The position numbers were made by a program, and so were the translations under genes. The notes below the pieces were generated by a model that worked only from the letters and a program-made list of their open reading frames with translations, made no database searches and was not told where the DNA came from. Below, piece by piece: positions 1 through 14,500 of a stretch of 64,000 nt of DNA. This DNA comes from Omphiscola glabra. Its lineage: Eukaryota; Mollusca; Gastropoda; Lymnaeidae. The first letter of the stretch is position 1, and each line of letters starts with the position of its first letter. The stretch lies in the NCBI GenBank assembly GCA_964017045.1, contig OZ024797.1:16450863-16514862 (forward strand), read 5' to 3'.

Positions 1-644
1 AGTAGGTACACTTAGAACTCCTGTTATGATACTAAACTAGTAGGTGCACTTAGAACTCATGTAATGATGCTAATCTAGTAGGTGCACTTAGAACTCATGT
101 AATGATGCTAATCTAGTAGGTGCACTTAGAACTCATGTAATGATGCTAATCTAGTAGGTGCACTTAGAACTCATGTAATGATGCTAATCTAGTAGGTGCA
201 CTTAGAACTCATGTAATGATGCTAATCTAGTAGGTGCACTTAGAACTCCTGTAATGATGCTAATCTAGTAGGTGCACTTAGAACTCATGTAATGATGCTA
301 ATCTAGTAGGTGCACTTAGAACTCCTGTAATGATGCTAATCTAGTAGTGCACTTAGAACTCATGTAATGATGCTAATCTAGTAGGTGCACTTAGAACTCC
401 TGTAATGATACTAAACAAGAAGTACACTTAGAACTCATGTAATGATGCTAAACTAGTAGGTGCACTTAGAACTCATGTAATGATGCTAAACTAGTAGGTG
501 CACTTAGAACTCCTGTAATGATACTAAACAAGAAGTACACTTAGAACTCATGTAATGATGCTAAACTAGTAGGTGCACTTAGAACTCATGTAATGATGCT
601 AAACTAGTAGGTGCACTTAGAACTCATGTAATGATGCTAAACTA
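1..644. repeat. 38-bp minisatellite, about 17 copies
   Basis: The unit contains GTAGGTGCACTTAGAACTCA. Copies with CAAGAAGTACAC recur every three units (near 398 and 511), a higher-order period of about 112 bp. It lies in the GCH1 intron upstream of exon 2 and continues off the left edge. Confidence 0.95.
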
Positions 645-747
645 TTACATACATTTGGGGCGCTTTGCCTCAAGATTTTGCATTTCAATATTAAACCTAG
701 GGAATACCGAATGAACTGGTGAACCGACCTACATGCCGACTACAGGT

Positions 748-1221
748 GTTAGCAGAACAATGGTTAATTTGATCCTTATGCAATCTGAATGTTAGCAGAA
801 CAATGGTTAATTTGATCCTTATGCAATCTGAATGTTAGCAGAACAATGGTTAATTTGATCCTTATGCAATCAGCATGTTAGCAGAACAATGGTTAATTTG
901 ATCCTTATGCAATCTGAATGTTAGCAGAACAATGGTTAATTTGATCCTTATGCAATCTGAATGTTAGCAGAACAATGGTTAATTTGATCCTTATGCAATC
1001 AGAATGTTAGCAGAACAATGGTTAATTTGATCCTTATGCAATCTGAATGTTAACAGAACAATGGTTAATTTGATCCTTATGCAATCAGAATGTTAGCAGA
1101 ACAATGGTTAATTTGATCCTTATGCAATCTGAATGTTAGCAGAACAATGGTTAATTTGATCCTTATGCAATCTGAATGTTAGCAGAACAATGGTTAATTT
1201 GATCCTTATGCAATCAGAATG
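748..1221. repeat. 43-bp minisatellite, 11 copies
   Basis: The unit contains GTTAGCAGAACAATGGTTAA. Copies are nearly identical, differing mainly at ATCTGAAT versus ATCAGAAT, so the expansion is recent. Confidence 0.95.
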
Positions 1222-2239
1222 TTTCACCGATTTAGTCCAAATTATGCCTAAGTATCCATTTACCGTTTGTCACATGGTGAATATTATTGTTGACTACATG
1301 ACATTTGGACTCCATTATTGACTACATGGCATTGGACTCCATGCCTTTTACCCCGTATTTCTTGTTCTATTTTGTTCCAGGTTCACTTTGTAACACCCCC
1401 CCCCCCCTTTTTTTTACCGACTAGAAATGATTGGGATTGAATTTCTTTGTGTGTCTTTGTTTTCTATGAGTCTACATTGCTCTATGTTACCGACACTACA
1501 GTGACATTCGAACACAGCTTAGTCTGGTGGTCTATTTCGATGCAGTAACGTTGAACTCCCACATAACATAACCTTCTTTTCTTGCTCATAAAATGCCCCA
1601 AAACACCCCCCACCCGGCCCAAGAACAAAATCGCAGCGTTTCCATTATATATTTGAGGCATCAAGATCGCATTGACCTCTGGAACAGTGCTACATTGTCA
1701 GAATATGCACTAGCATCCATTTGTACAGGGCTGTTGAACTACAAACTACTATAATATAATAATGGCATTTGAAGGAAGTAGAGATTACGTATTATGAGAT
1801 CTACCCGATTGAAGGGTTAAAGTGCTATCAAATTTCTTGAAATCTACTTGTGATAGAATTAAACAATCCATAACAACAACGTTTTTCCTATAAATCCTTC
1901 AAATGGATTTGTTATTATTCAATTGTACATTAAGATTGTAATGTCCCTCCCACTTTTAAACCGTGGATTTATTTCACCAACTATTTCAGAAAAAAAAATA
2001 TTACGCACTAAGCCACTTGCGATATATTTTTGTTAAAAAGAAACGAATCTCCTGTAGCGCAGTTGTCGTGAATTGTATGCCATGAAATCAGTCTCATCAT
2101 ATTACCGTCATCTTCCCTTGTCATCGGCAACGAGTCTAAGTGACGAGTTTCGGCTCGATAGGTTGACGGGATGGGGGTCAATTTGTCGTCCGAAGATTTT
2201 GTGAAGTTAGTATGAAGGATTTAAAATAGGGGTAAAAAA
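1222..2239. other. unannotated intron sequence
   Basis: AT-rich single-copy sequence with a C12 tract at 1396-1407. I see no exon or element in it. Confidence 0.6.
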
Positions 2240-2385
2240 ATGTTTCATTTGTTTTTGTTACAAATGTTCTCAATGGTGTTATTTTGTTACAAATGTTCTC
2301 AATAGTGTTAGTATACAAATGTTCACTATGATGTTATTTTGTTACAAATGTTCACTATGATGTTATTTTGTTACAAATGCAATAG
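2240..2385. repeat. imperfect 26-34-bp repeat just upstream of GCH1 exon 2
   Basis: Four to five diverged copies of TTACAAATGTTCTCAATG/GTGTTATTTT. Its ATGTTCTCAATG is identical to the first 12 bases of GCH1 exon 2, 50 bp downstream. Confidence 0.8.
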
Positions 2386-2433
2386 TATTTAAATGATGAA
2401 AAGGGTCTCAATGATTTTTTTCTATTGATTCAG

Positions 2434-2543
2434 ATGTTCTCAATGACGCTGTCTTTGACGAAAATCACGATGAGATTGTTATAGTCAAGGATATTGAGAT
2501 GTTTTCTTTGTGTGAGCATCACCTGGTGCCATTCATGGGCAAG
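2434..2543 (+). CDS. GCH1: GCH1 exon 2
   Basis: Acceptor TTGATTCAG and donor AAG|GTAAGA. The exon begins with the last two bases of a codon and encodes [16 protein letters not shown]... through [13 protein letters not shown]. Cys and His of CEHH are two of the three zinc ligands (human C141 and H144 by family knowledge). The first 12 exon bases, ATGTTCTCAATG, also occur in a tandem repeat in the upstream intron (2240-2385). Confidence 0.97.
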
Positions 2544-5500
2544 GTAAGAGCAATCTGTCTACTAGTCTAATGGGTGCACAGATGATGACTTGGTCAGATG
2601 TTGACTTGGTCAGATGTTGACTTGGTCAGATGATGACTTGGTTAAATGTAAAAATATTGAAATTGGTCAGTTGAGTTGAGTTGGTTTAAATGTACGGATG
2701 TTGACTTAGGTGTACATATGTTGAGTACACATACTATAATACGAGTTTAAAAAAACTAATACCGGCTTTAATGTATTTATTAAAATGTGTTAGAAGTGAA
2801 ACACTAGTTGCTGTGTCTTGTGCGTTGGTTAACACAATCCGCCACTTCGTCCCCGAGCCTGCGGCGCCCTGAATACAGCGAACATAATTTATAAGATAGC
2901 TGTGTACTTCACACACACACACATTGTCGCGACCACTGAACCAACCACTATTATAAAGTTATGATACTAAATGCCCTGGTATGTTTACGTCACTCACTCC
3001 ATCTGGTAGCTTTTGAAAGCCAGCACATATATTGTATAGTAGACTACGGCGACTTTTACTTTAACGCGGGGTTATGATAGAGGCTTGACATTAAAGCACT
3101 CGTGCTTGATTTAGTTAGCTTAATAGTCCAAGGGGTTTCCCCTTGATAACTTGCAGATTACAGTTTAAGCCGTGTGTTCTGTCCGGGACAAATCTTCACA
3201 TCAGATCACCTGCCCTTTCTCTTTAGGTGTGTCTTTTTTCTAGCCATGTCAGGGCAACTCTTACATAACCACGTTGTTGTTTCTGGGGGGTTTGTATGGT
3301 CCTACTGGCTGTTGGCGGTGTTTTGTATGGTCCTACTGGCTGTTGGCGGTGTTTTGTATGGTCCTACTGGCTGTTGGAGGTGTTTTGTATGGTCCTACTG
3401 GCTGTTGGAGGTGTTTTGTATGGTCCTACTGGCTGTTGGCGGTGTTTTGTATGGTCCTACTGGCTGTTGGAGGTGTTTTGTATGGTCCTACTGGCTGTTG
3501 GAGGTGTTTTGTATGGTCCTACTGGCTGTTGGAGGTGTTTTGTATGATCCTACTGGCTGTTGGAGGTGTTTTGTATGGTTCTTCTGGCTGTTGGCGGTGT
3601 TTTGTATGGTCCTACTGGCTGTTGGAGGTGTTTTGTATGGTCCTACTGGCTGTTGGAGGTGTTTTGTATGATCCTACTGGCTGTTGGAGGTGTTTTGTAT
3701 GGTCCTACTGGCTGTTGGAGGTGTTTTGTATGGTCCTACTGGCTGTTGGCGGTGTTTTGTATGGTCCTACTGGCTGTTGGAGGTGTTTTGTATGGTCCTA
3801 CTGGCTGTTGGAGGTGTTTTGTATGGTCCCACTGGCCGTTTGTGGTGTTTTGTATGATCCCACTGGCCGTTTATCGTGTCGTATTGTCATTATGTGTGTC
3901 TAAGGTGCCTTATGTTGTCCTTTATAATTAGTTGTTAAAACTGTTTTGATTATTTTGAACCTAATGACATTGTGTTTACTTCTCTGTCATTGTATTCCTG
4001 TATGGTTCTAGTTTGTTCAGAGTGACTTTCTCACGTAACTTTTGATAGTCGTAAACTTAATAATTATACGTTACTTATGTAGTCGGTCGTTATGTTCTAT
4101 TGGGGCTAGTATTGATTGTTATGTTCTATTGGGGCTAGTATTGATTGTTATGTTCTATTGGGGCTAGTATTGATTGTTATGTTCTATTGGGGCTAGTATT
4201 GATTGTTATGTTCTATTGGGGCTAGTATTGATTTTTCGGTTCTATTGGGGCTAGTATTGATTGTTATGTTCTATTGGGGCTAGTATTGATTGTTATGTTC
4301 TATTGGGGCTAGTATTGATTGTTGGGTTCTATTGGGGCTAATATTGATTGTTGGGTTCTATTGGGGCTAGTATTGATTATTGGGTTCTATTGGGGCTAGT
4401 ATTGATTGTTGGGTTCTATTGGGGCTAGTATTGATTATTGGGTTCTATTGGGGCTAGTATTGATTGTTGGGTTCTATTGGGGCTAGTATTGATTGTTGGG
4501 TTCTATTGGGGCTAGTATTGATTGTTGGGTTCTATTGGGGCTAGTATTGATTGTTATGTTCTATTGGGGCTAGTATTGATTGTTGGGTTCTATTGGGGCT
4601 AGTATTGATTGTTGGGTTCTATTGGGGCTAATATTGATTGTTGGGTTCTATTGGGGCTAATATTGATTGTTATGTTCTACTGGGGCTAGTATTGATTGTT
4701 GGGTTCTATTGGGGCTAATATTGATTGTTGGGTTCTATTGGGGCTAGTATTGATTGTTGGGTTCTATTGTGGCTAGTATTGATTGTTGGGTTCTATTGGG
4801 GCTAGTATTGATTGTTATGTTCTATTTGGGTTTGTTTTGTTTTGAGTGACCGTTGAACCAAATCAATGACCTCAGTGTTGGTATCCCCAGTAGCCAACAG
4901 GTCACCGCCTCTCCATACCCCATGCCGTCCCTCTGAATGCTAGGATTACCCAACAATTTGCATATTCATGGCCTGTATCTGGCCACGTTGTTGTTTCATC
5001 ATTTCCTACGGATCTATTGATCTGGGGGAGGCTACCTCCTTCCACCTCCACCACCCTTTTCATGTTACGGCCATGTCAATAACAAGCAGCAGACGTGATG
5101 ATGTTATTTCCGTCTGACACGCGTTAGGATAAATATGCCCACTTTTGATTTAACTTGACTTGATTGGGTTTTTTTTGTTGGTTTGTTTGTTTCTCAAAGT
5201 TCCCGAAATTCCTGTGAGCCAAAATCTCTTCCATCAACCGGTTCATTTTGATAGATTAAATGTTGACTGCCCGGTATCCTTTTCTTCTCATTATCCATTG
5301 GTCAATGTAAAATATATCTATATTTCAAGCATTGAGTCTCAGTCTCACAAGAAAGAAAACCTTTGGAATAGAGACTCTATATTCCGTTATTGGACCTCTG
5401 CTAAGCTCAGTTTGAAAGTTGTCTGGTTGATGCAATGCCCAGTGTTGCTGTTTAAACAAATAATACGTGCAGTAAAACACATTTCTGTTAAAATAAGTAA

Positions 5501-8500
5501 GTCAACATAAAAAAATTCAACTTGAAATTAAAGTTTAAACAAAATAAGTCAACATCTCACGACGATATCAAATGACACATTGATTTTTTACATGAAAAAT
5601 GTCTACATAAATGTATTGAAAAGTTAACAGAGAGAGACATTCAACGGATACAAAGTGTTACGTCATAGGGGTCCCGCCATTGTTACGTTACTGGTTTACT
5701 TTGTTACATATGTTACATTTCGAATTCTTAATTGTGGTGTTAAAGACATTGTTGTTTCAATGGTTTAATTTTTGTTATCAGAAAATTATTTCATCTCAAT
5801 GTGTGTGTGATCATCTTAATGTGTGTGTGTGTGAACAACTTAATGTGTGTGTGTGAACATCTTAATGTGTGTGTGTGTGTGAACAACTTAATGTGTGTGT
5901 GGATAACTTAATGTGTGTGTGTGAACAACTTAATGTGTGTGTGAAGCAGATAAGCAAAAAAAAATCGATTTTAACCAGACATTTTTTACATCATATTTAT
6001 AATCTATAAAAACACAATTTAACCAAATAAATGGGAAGAACTATTGTGTTGTTCTAATCTGTACTGCACTGAAGACTTTGAATACTACTACATTTACCAG
6101 ACAACCCTTAACTAGGCCTTAAATGGCTCATACACAAGAGCTATACATTTATATGCATGGAAACATTTCATGTTCTCTTAAGTATTATTGTGTACAACGT
6201 GTCTTATTGTGTACAACATTTCTTATAGTGTACAGCTTGTCTTTTCAAAAATGACATTAAAGTAGCCCATAGATTCAAGTTTCTTGAATTTGTATTCGAA
6301 ATTTCAATAAAAACTTTATTTTGGTGAATGTCTTCACCCTGCCAATTTCCGTATCACTCAGTATAAGGGTAGGATCATCCATAGATTACGGGCTCACTTG
6401 AACGGTTAGAATCATCCAGCATACCGGCACTAAAAGATGATCACTCAAAGCTTAATGTAAATGTTGTTTTCTTAAAAGCGATCTCCCATCCGGTCACCGA
6501 CGGACAAACCTTGAGAACATCTTTTGATGCGATCATTTTTCTTTCCCTGGTTTATTAAAAGTGTCCAGCGAAGAGAAAAAAAGGAGGGGGGGGGGGGAGG
6601 GAAGGAATCGCGTTCTTAACATGAACAGAACTATACATAAGTTGATGTTGTTGTCGGAAAGCATTTCTATGTTTATATAATAGGTATCGGGTAGGATTGT
6701 TACGGTGGTATCGTCCAAGAGTGTCAGTCCTAGACACATGAATACACGACTCCGATGTCTATTTTCTATGTCTGTTTGGAGATTTTCTAAAGCAGATAAC
6801 ACTATAACGTGATAGCATATCGGTAATAGGGAGGGTAGGGAGTGGTTCGGGTAGTAGTTTTGAGGTTGGGGGCCATCTGGAGGTCAAGTGTTAAATCCTT
6901 CGTTGTGGACGGCGATTCCTGCTCAGATGTACTCTACGTGAAAAAAAACAACATTTGAAGAATTTTTATGCCAGCATTAGCACAAAGGTTCTCAAGGGAG
7001 ATCCGGGCGATTGTTCGTAAACCAAAGACTTCCCATGAAACTCTCCCATCCTGGGTATACACTTTTAGAATAAAATTATAATTTTTAAAATTTCATTAAC
7101 TCACAGATGGTCTCAAAATATCACTAAAAGCCAGTCCCAGTAAATTCAAGTGAACTGTGTTCAAGTAATAAGCTCGGTAGCTCTAGTGCACAGGTTCTCA
7201 AACGTCTTCAAGTCACGACCACAGTTATATAGAAGCAAAGTGATACACAACCACCGATAGCGCTAGTACACAGGTTCTCGAGCGTCTTCAAGTCACGACC
7301 ACTGTTATATAGAAGCAAAGTGATACATGACCACCGAGTCATTTGAAAATTAAAAAAGATGTTCAATAGTTTTATTTCGGTAGATGAAAACAATTCAAAC
7401 TAGATATTTCAGTATAATAAATGTTAATGAACTCTCTACTTAATGCCGTAATGAAAACTGTAACTCAAACTGTAAGAAAAAATTTAAACATTAAACTGTA
7501 AAAAAAATCGATATTATTTTTAGTTTATTGTTTCTACTATTTAACTAATGCCCACCCCCCCCCTTCCCCCTTTACGCCCACAACTCTGACCATCGTGTAC
7601 AAGTGTACACATACCACGCGCTCTCACTATAGTCTTATTTCCGTGCGAATTCTGTCTGGATATTTTTTCAAGTGGTAATAAAAAGAAAATTTTCTTTGAA
7701 CTGTTTGCGTCTAATAACACCACAACGTATGAGTCTAATAACACCATCAAACATAAGTCTAATGACACCACCAAACATGAGTATAATAACACCATCAAAC
7801 ATAAGTCTAATGACACCACCAAGCATGAGTCTAATAACACCATCAACCATGAGTCTAATAACACCATCAAACATAAGACTAATGACACCACCAAACATGA
7901 GTCTAATAACACCATCAAGCATTAGTCTACTGACACCACCAAGTCTGAGTCTAATGACATCACCAAGTCTGCGTCTAATAACACCACCAAATTATGAGTC
8001 TAATAACACCATCAAGCATGAGTCTAATAACACCATCAAGCATAAGTCTAATAACACCATCAAGCATTAGTCTAATAACACAATCAAGCATGAGTCTAAT
8101 GACACCACCAAGTCTGCGTCTAATGACACCACCAAATTATGAGTCTAATAACACCATCAAGCATTAGTCTAATAACACAATCAAGCATTAGTCTAATAAC
8201 ACAATCAAGCATTAGTCTAATCACACCACCAAGTCTGAGTCTAATCACACCACCAAGTCTGAGTCTAATCACACCACCAAGTCTGAGTCTAATCACACCA
8301 CCAAGTCTGAGTCTAATCACACCACCAAGTCTGAGGACGTGTTAAAGCGGGACGTGTTATAGTGGGGCGTGTTATAGCGGGACGTGTTATAGCGTGACGT
8401 TTTATAGCGGGACGTTTTATAGAGTGACGTGTTATAGCGGGGCGTGTTATAGTCGGGCGTGTTATAGCGCGACGTGTTATGGCGATAGCGGAACGTGTTA

Positions 8501-11500
8501 CAAAGTGTTACAAGTTAAGTTAACTTGAACATTTTAATTGAAGCTATATATTAATTTTTAATGACGTGCATAAACAAATGTTCCCTTTCCTTTATTCTGG
8601 ACCTAAATATTTGACTTGCTTAATCATAATGACTATACACCTATATAAAATCAGGCCCTATACACTTATATAAATTCAGGCCATATACATCGATATAAAT
8701 TCATGCTCTATACACCTACATAAATTCAGGCCCTCTACAATTATATAAATTCATGTCCTATACACCTATATCAATTCAGGCCCTATACACCTATATCAAT
8801 TCAGGCCCTATTCATCTGTATAAATTCATGCCCTATACACCTATATAAATTCATGCCCTATCCACCTATATAAATTCAGGCCCTATACACCTATATAAAT
8901 TCAGCCCCTATACACTTATATAAATTGTGGGCAAAGTAATAGTGAACTTAAAATGTGCAGCAATGTTAAATGAGAGTTAAACGTGTCAGTAGCATTCATG
9001 CTAACAGTCGCCTGCATCGTGTGAAGTGTGTTCCAAGTTGATGTGTTTGAAGGCTTTTAGAGGCTGTGTGCTAAACGCCCTGTCAAGATTTGTAGAGGCT
9101 GTGTGCTAAACGCCCTGTCAAGACTTTTAGAGGATGTGTGCTAAACACCCTGTCAATACTTGTAGAGGCTGTGTGCTAAACGCCTTGTTGATAAACCCAC
9201 CCTAGAGCGTTCACTCGAAATAAGTTAATGGCTGTCCTGACAGAGTTGAACTCTTGAACCTGACAAGAAATTGGTTTGATGAGTTTGCCAGATTTGATCT
9301 CTTGAACCAGACAAGAAATGGGTTTGATGAGTTTGTCAGAGTTGAACTCTTGAACCTGACAAGAAATTGGTTTGATGAGTTTGTCAGAGTTGAACTCTTG
9401 AACCAGACAAGAAATGGTTTTGATGAGTTTGTCAGAGTTGAACTCTTGAACCTGACAAGAAATTGGTTTGATGAGTTTGCCAGATTTGATCTCTTGAACC
9501 AGACAAGAAATGGGTTTGATGAGTTTGTCAGAGTTGAACTCTTGAACCTGACAAGAAATTGGTTTGATGAGTTTGTCAGAGTTGAACTCTTGAACCAGAC
9601 AAGAAATGGTTTTGATGAGTTTGTCAGAGTTGAACTCTTGAACCTGACAAGAAATTGGTTTGATGAGTTTGTCAGAGTTAAACTCTTGAGCCAGACAAGA
9701 AATGGGTTTGATGAGTTTGCCAGAGTTGAACTCTTGAACCAGACAAGAAATGGGTTTGATGAGTTTGTCAGAGTTGAACTCTTGAACCAGACAAGAAATG
9801 GGTTTGATGAGTTTGCCAGAGTTGAACTCTTGAACTAGACAAGAAATGGGTTTGATGAGTTTGTCAGAGTTGAACTCTTGAACCTGGCAAGAAATGGGTT
9901 TGATGAGTTTGTCAGAGTTGAACTCTTGAACCAGACAAGAAATTTTTTTGATGAGTTTGTCAGAGTTGAACTCTTGAACCAGACAAGAAATGGGTTCGAT
10001 GAGTTTGCCAGAGTTGAACTCTTGAACCAGACATGAAATGGGTTTGATGAGTTTGTCAGAGTTGAACTCTTGAACCAGACAAGAAATGGGTTTGATGAGT
10101 TTGCCAGAGTTGAACTCTTGAACCTGACAAGAAATGGGTTTGATGAGTTTGCCAGAGTTGAACTCTTGAACCAGACAAGAAATGGGTTTGATAAGTTTGT
10201 CAGAGTTGAACTCTTGAACCTGGCAAGAAATGGGTTTGATGAGTTTGTCAGAGTTGAACTCTTGAACCAGACAAGAAATGGGTTCGAAATGTTTGGCTGA
10301 ACCGATATATTGACCGATGATTTATGGGGGGGGGGCGGTGGAAGACGTCACCAGATTTAATATCAACTTAAAACTCACCACATTTTTGTGGAATGATAAC
10401 CCAAGCTGGTAGTATTATCCATGGATTTTAACATCCGCGGATATAAGGGGATGGTAGTATTATCCATGGATTTTAACATCCGCGGATATGGGGGATGGTA
10501 GTATTATCCATGGATTTTAACATCCGCGGATATGGTGGGATGGTAGTATTACCCATGGCTTTAAATATCCGCTGATATGGGGGGTGGTAGTATTACCCAT
10601 GGCTTTAAATATCCGCTGATATGGGGGGATGATAGTATTACCCATGGCTTTTAACATCCGCTGATATGGTGGGTGGTAGTATTACTGTATTACCCATGGA
10701 TTTTAACATCCGCGGATATGAGGGGGTGGTAGTATTACTGTATTACCCATGGCTTTTAACATCCGCGGATATGGGGGGATGGTAGAATTACCCATGCCTT
10801 TTCACATCCGCTGATATGGGGGGGGGGGTTGGTAGTATTACCCATGCCTTTTCACATCCGCTGATATGGGAAAAGGGGGGGGGGAGCTGATAGTATTACC
10901 CATGGCTTTTAACATCCGCGGATATGGGGGATGATAGTATTATCCATGGCTTTTAACATCCGCTGATATGGGAAAGGGTGGGAGCTGATGTATTACCCAT
11001 GGCTTTTAACATCCGCTGATATGGGAAAAGAGGGGGCTGATAGTATTACACATGGATTTTAACATCCGCTGATATGGGGGTGGGGAATCTGATAGTATTA
11101 CCTATGACATACAACATCGGCTGATACAAGTGGGGATATTTGTCGACTGTCATAGGGATCTGGTCATGTGATCGTCGTATGTCCCAGTTGTGTTTGATTT
11201 CACAATAAACATCTCCTGTTTGATCTACTCAATGTTGCTCACGTGAACTGTTTAACTTCTATGAAATATGCTTATGCTCAAGGGTAGGCAACCATCTAGT
11301 GCAGAGGGCTGCTTAGGGAATTTATAAAAAATATAATTAAACAAATAAACATTGTTATAAGATGGGTTTCGACACCTTACTCCTAATTCTGTTGGAAAAT
11401 AAGCAGTGGGATTTTTTTTAATTTGCGGTGAATATTACTATTATATTTGGAACATTTTACACTTTGATTAATAATATTCAAATGTTTATGCAGATAATCA

Positions 11501-14500
11501 TTCAAGATTTTACGAAAACACCTTTCAAGTTAATACCGGCCGCTCTCGCATTAAACGTTTCAGCGGGACCTGTGTAGCCCGCGGGCCGTAGGTTGCACAC
11601 CCGTATTGGATATAGCAATGCAATGTTGGGGAAAAGTTGTTTAACTTATATGTTTTAATGCCATTTTTTTAAAAAATGATTACGGGAATAGTATGAATAG
11701 GAATTGACCATGGGGCATTCCATGAAACTCTTTCACTCAACTCTTTCAGGCGCCATTGCCCGCCAGTCGGTAGAAACGGTTTGCCGATAATGTGGCTTAT
11801 ATTTGATTGCGGTCTATGAATGGGAGAAAAAAATCCTACAAGATTTATCAAATGAAATTGCCAAACGGCGCTCCCCACATGTCATGTCCTCCAAAGTCGT
11901 GTCTGATGTCATCGACGTAATGGAAAACCCAAGCCCGTTTTGTCCGAGGTGTAATGTCTGACGTCATGATGCCTAGTAGGTTCCGGGGGCGTCATTCCCT
12001 GAACAAGTAGGAATTTCTTTTTACTGGGTATCCATGGCTAGGACAGCAACAACTCAAACGTAGCACAAAATAAATGAGAAAAACAAAACACTATTGGATC
12101 ATTTAACTATTTTTTTTTCATACAAGTATTGAGTGCCTTGGAATAGTTTAATTCATTTCATCAAGGAAATTTGATATTCTTGGCCAAAATGTTAAAAAAT
12201 AATTGTGTTGGTTTAAAAAAAGTTAATAATAATCTGACAGGTCTTATTTAAATTGCTGTCAACTGTGGTGGCGCCTCAAGAAATAAACAACTCTACCAGC
12301 AGGGCAGTTTGGGTTTTGTGGCCCCCCCCCCCACTTTTGTTTCCCCTTTTGAAAAAAAAACAACAACCTGCAATGACGAACCTGTAGAAACCCGCTTTGT
12401 GTGTCTGTGTGTGTATGTCTGTGTGTGTGTCTGTGTGTGTGTGTGTGCTGACGTCAATACATGCTGGCCATTAACATGCACATCATGAGCTGACGTCAAT
12501 ACATGCTGGCCAGTAACAGGCACATCATGAGCTGACGTCAATACATGCTGGCCAGTAACATGCACATCATGAGCTGACGTCAATACATGCTGGCCATTAA
12601 CAGGCACAGCATGAGCTGACGTCAATACATGCTGGCCAGTAACAGGCACAGCATGAGCTGACGTCAATACATGCTGGCCAGTAACAGGCACATCATGAGA
12701 ACAGCCTGGTGTGGCTTTTTTCTGTGGGGGTGTTGGTGGTGGCTAAAAGAAACGGGTCGCTACCGCCTGTCAGATGTTGGTTAAGCCCGTGTTAATATGT
12801 GCACTATTGTCCTACTAAAGATTACAAGTAACTTACTACGCATATGTGTCATACTGATTTCAATCAGTTTTCAGCCTACGTTCAGAGATCGCCCGGCTAT
12901 AAATAGAAGGTCCAGCCCATGTCGTCACCAACACCCACGTTAGTTCCCCTTATGATGGATTGTGTCCCTTATGATGGATTGTCCGCGAGAGCTTTTGTCA
13001 GTCAAGTTAATGAATGGATTTATTGACGGCTGGAATCAATATGACAGCATTGATTGTTTACCTCTGTGATATCTGAGCAAATGGTTAACTGGTGTTTCTG
13101 TCACAGTCTCACACCGCACCCATTCATGTTGGCTTAATGCTTACCAAAAACTGTCCATTGCAGTTGGCTTCTTTGTAAGTCTGCATGCTTTAAGAAAAAA
13201 CAACTATATCAAAGTTTAATACCTGTAATAAATGGTCAATATTTGTCATTAATCCATTCCAGAGGGAAGCACAAATATAAAAAAAGTAAGAATATCAAAG
13301 GATATTTTTTGAATAGGAATTAACCAAATAGGTTCCCTGTCCTGAATTTTTCCTATCGATTCTTTATATAAAAAATTTCACCCGTGATGCCTTAAATATA
13401 CTGTAAGTCTACAGTCATGATGCCTTAAACATACTGTAGGTCTCCAGGGGAAATGCCTTAAATATACTGTAAGTCTCCAGTGGAAATGCCTTAAATATAC
13501 TGTAAGTCTCCATTGGAAATGCCTTAAATATACTGTAAGTCTACAGTCATGATGCTTTAAACATACTGTAGGTCTCCAGTGGAAATGCCTAAAACATACT
13601 GTAAGTCTACAGTCATGATGCCTTAAACATACTGTAGGTCTCCAGTGGAAATGCCTTAAATATACTGTAGGTCTACAGTCGTGATGCCGTAAATATACTG
13701 TAGTTCTACAGTGATGATGCCTTAAATATACTGTAGGTCTACAGTCGTGATGCCGTAAATATACTGTAGTTCTACAGTGATGATGCCTTAAATATTGTGT
13801 AGGTCTACAGTGGTGATGCCTTAAATATACTGTAGGTCTACAGTGGTGATGCCTTAAATATACTGTAAGTCTACAGTGGTGATGCCTTAAATATACTGTA
13901 GGTCTACAGTGGTGATGCCTTAAATATACTGCAAGTCTACAGTGGTGATGCCTTAAATATACTGTAAGTCTACAGTGGTGATGCCTTAAATATACTGTAG
14001 TTCTACAGTGGTGATGCCTTAAATATACTGTAAGTCTACAGTGGTGATGCCTTAAATATACTGTAGGTCTACAGTGGTGATGCCTTAAATATATTGTAGG
14101 TCTACAGTGGAAATGCCTTAAATATACTGTAAGTCTACATAAATTTACTTTCATTTAAGAAACCCCTTCCCCCACCCGCCCCTAAACCGCTAAAGCAAAC
14201 AATCATAAGTGTATCTGTTACAACAAGGGACTCAACAAACACAAAATAAAATCTACAATTTAATACAATGATCAAACAGAACACCATTACACCATTTGTC
14301 AATAATGAATAATATGGTAAAATATTTCTTTTAAAATATCTGCAAAAACTCATAAGTATTACAAAGAAATCAAGTAGTGCTTTGAATCACCACCTGAGAC
14401 TGATTGACGTATGTGGCAGGTGGTACAAATATCAAATTTTCTGGAAAATATCAAACAAAAGTTTCTACGAAAAAACAGTGCACGTTTGTAAAAAAAAATA

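Noticed and set aside
3174..3931. Overlapping + strand open frames of 83-209 codons
   Set aside because: They are the same 31-bp repeat read in three frames, with no splice or homology support.
9254..10300. Open frames of 194 and 76 codons with 16-residue repeats and Asn-X-Thr sites
   Set aside because: They result from a stop-free 48-bp minisatellite within a GCH1 intron; there is no signal peptide, start context or family match.
13378..14154. 258-codon minus-strand frame, His/Arg-rich repeats
   Set aside because: Read-through of the 33-bp minisatellite. The repeats look protein-like only because the unit length is a multiple of three.
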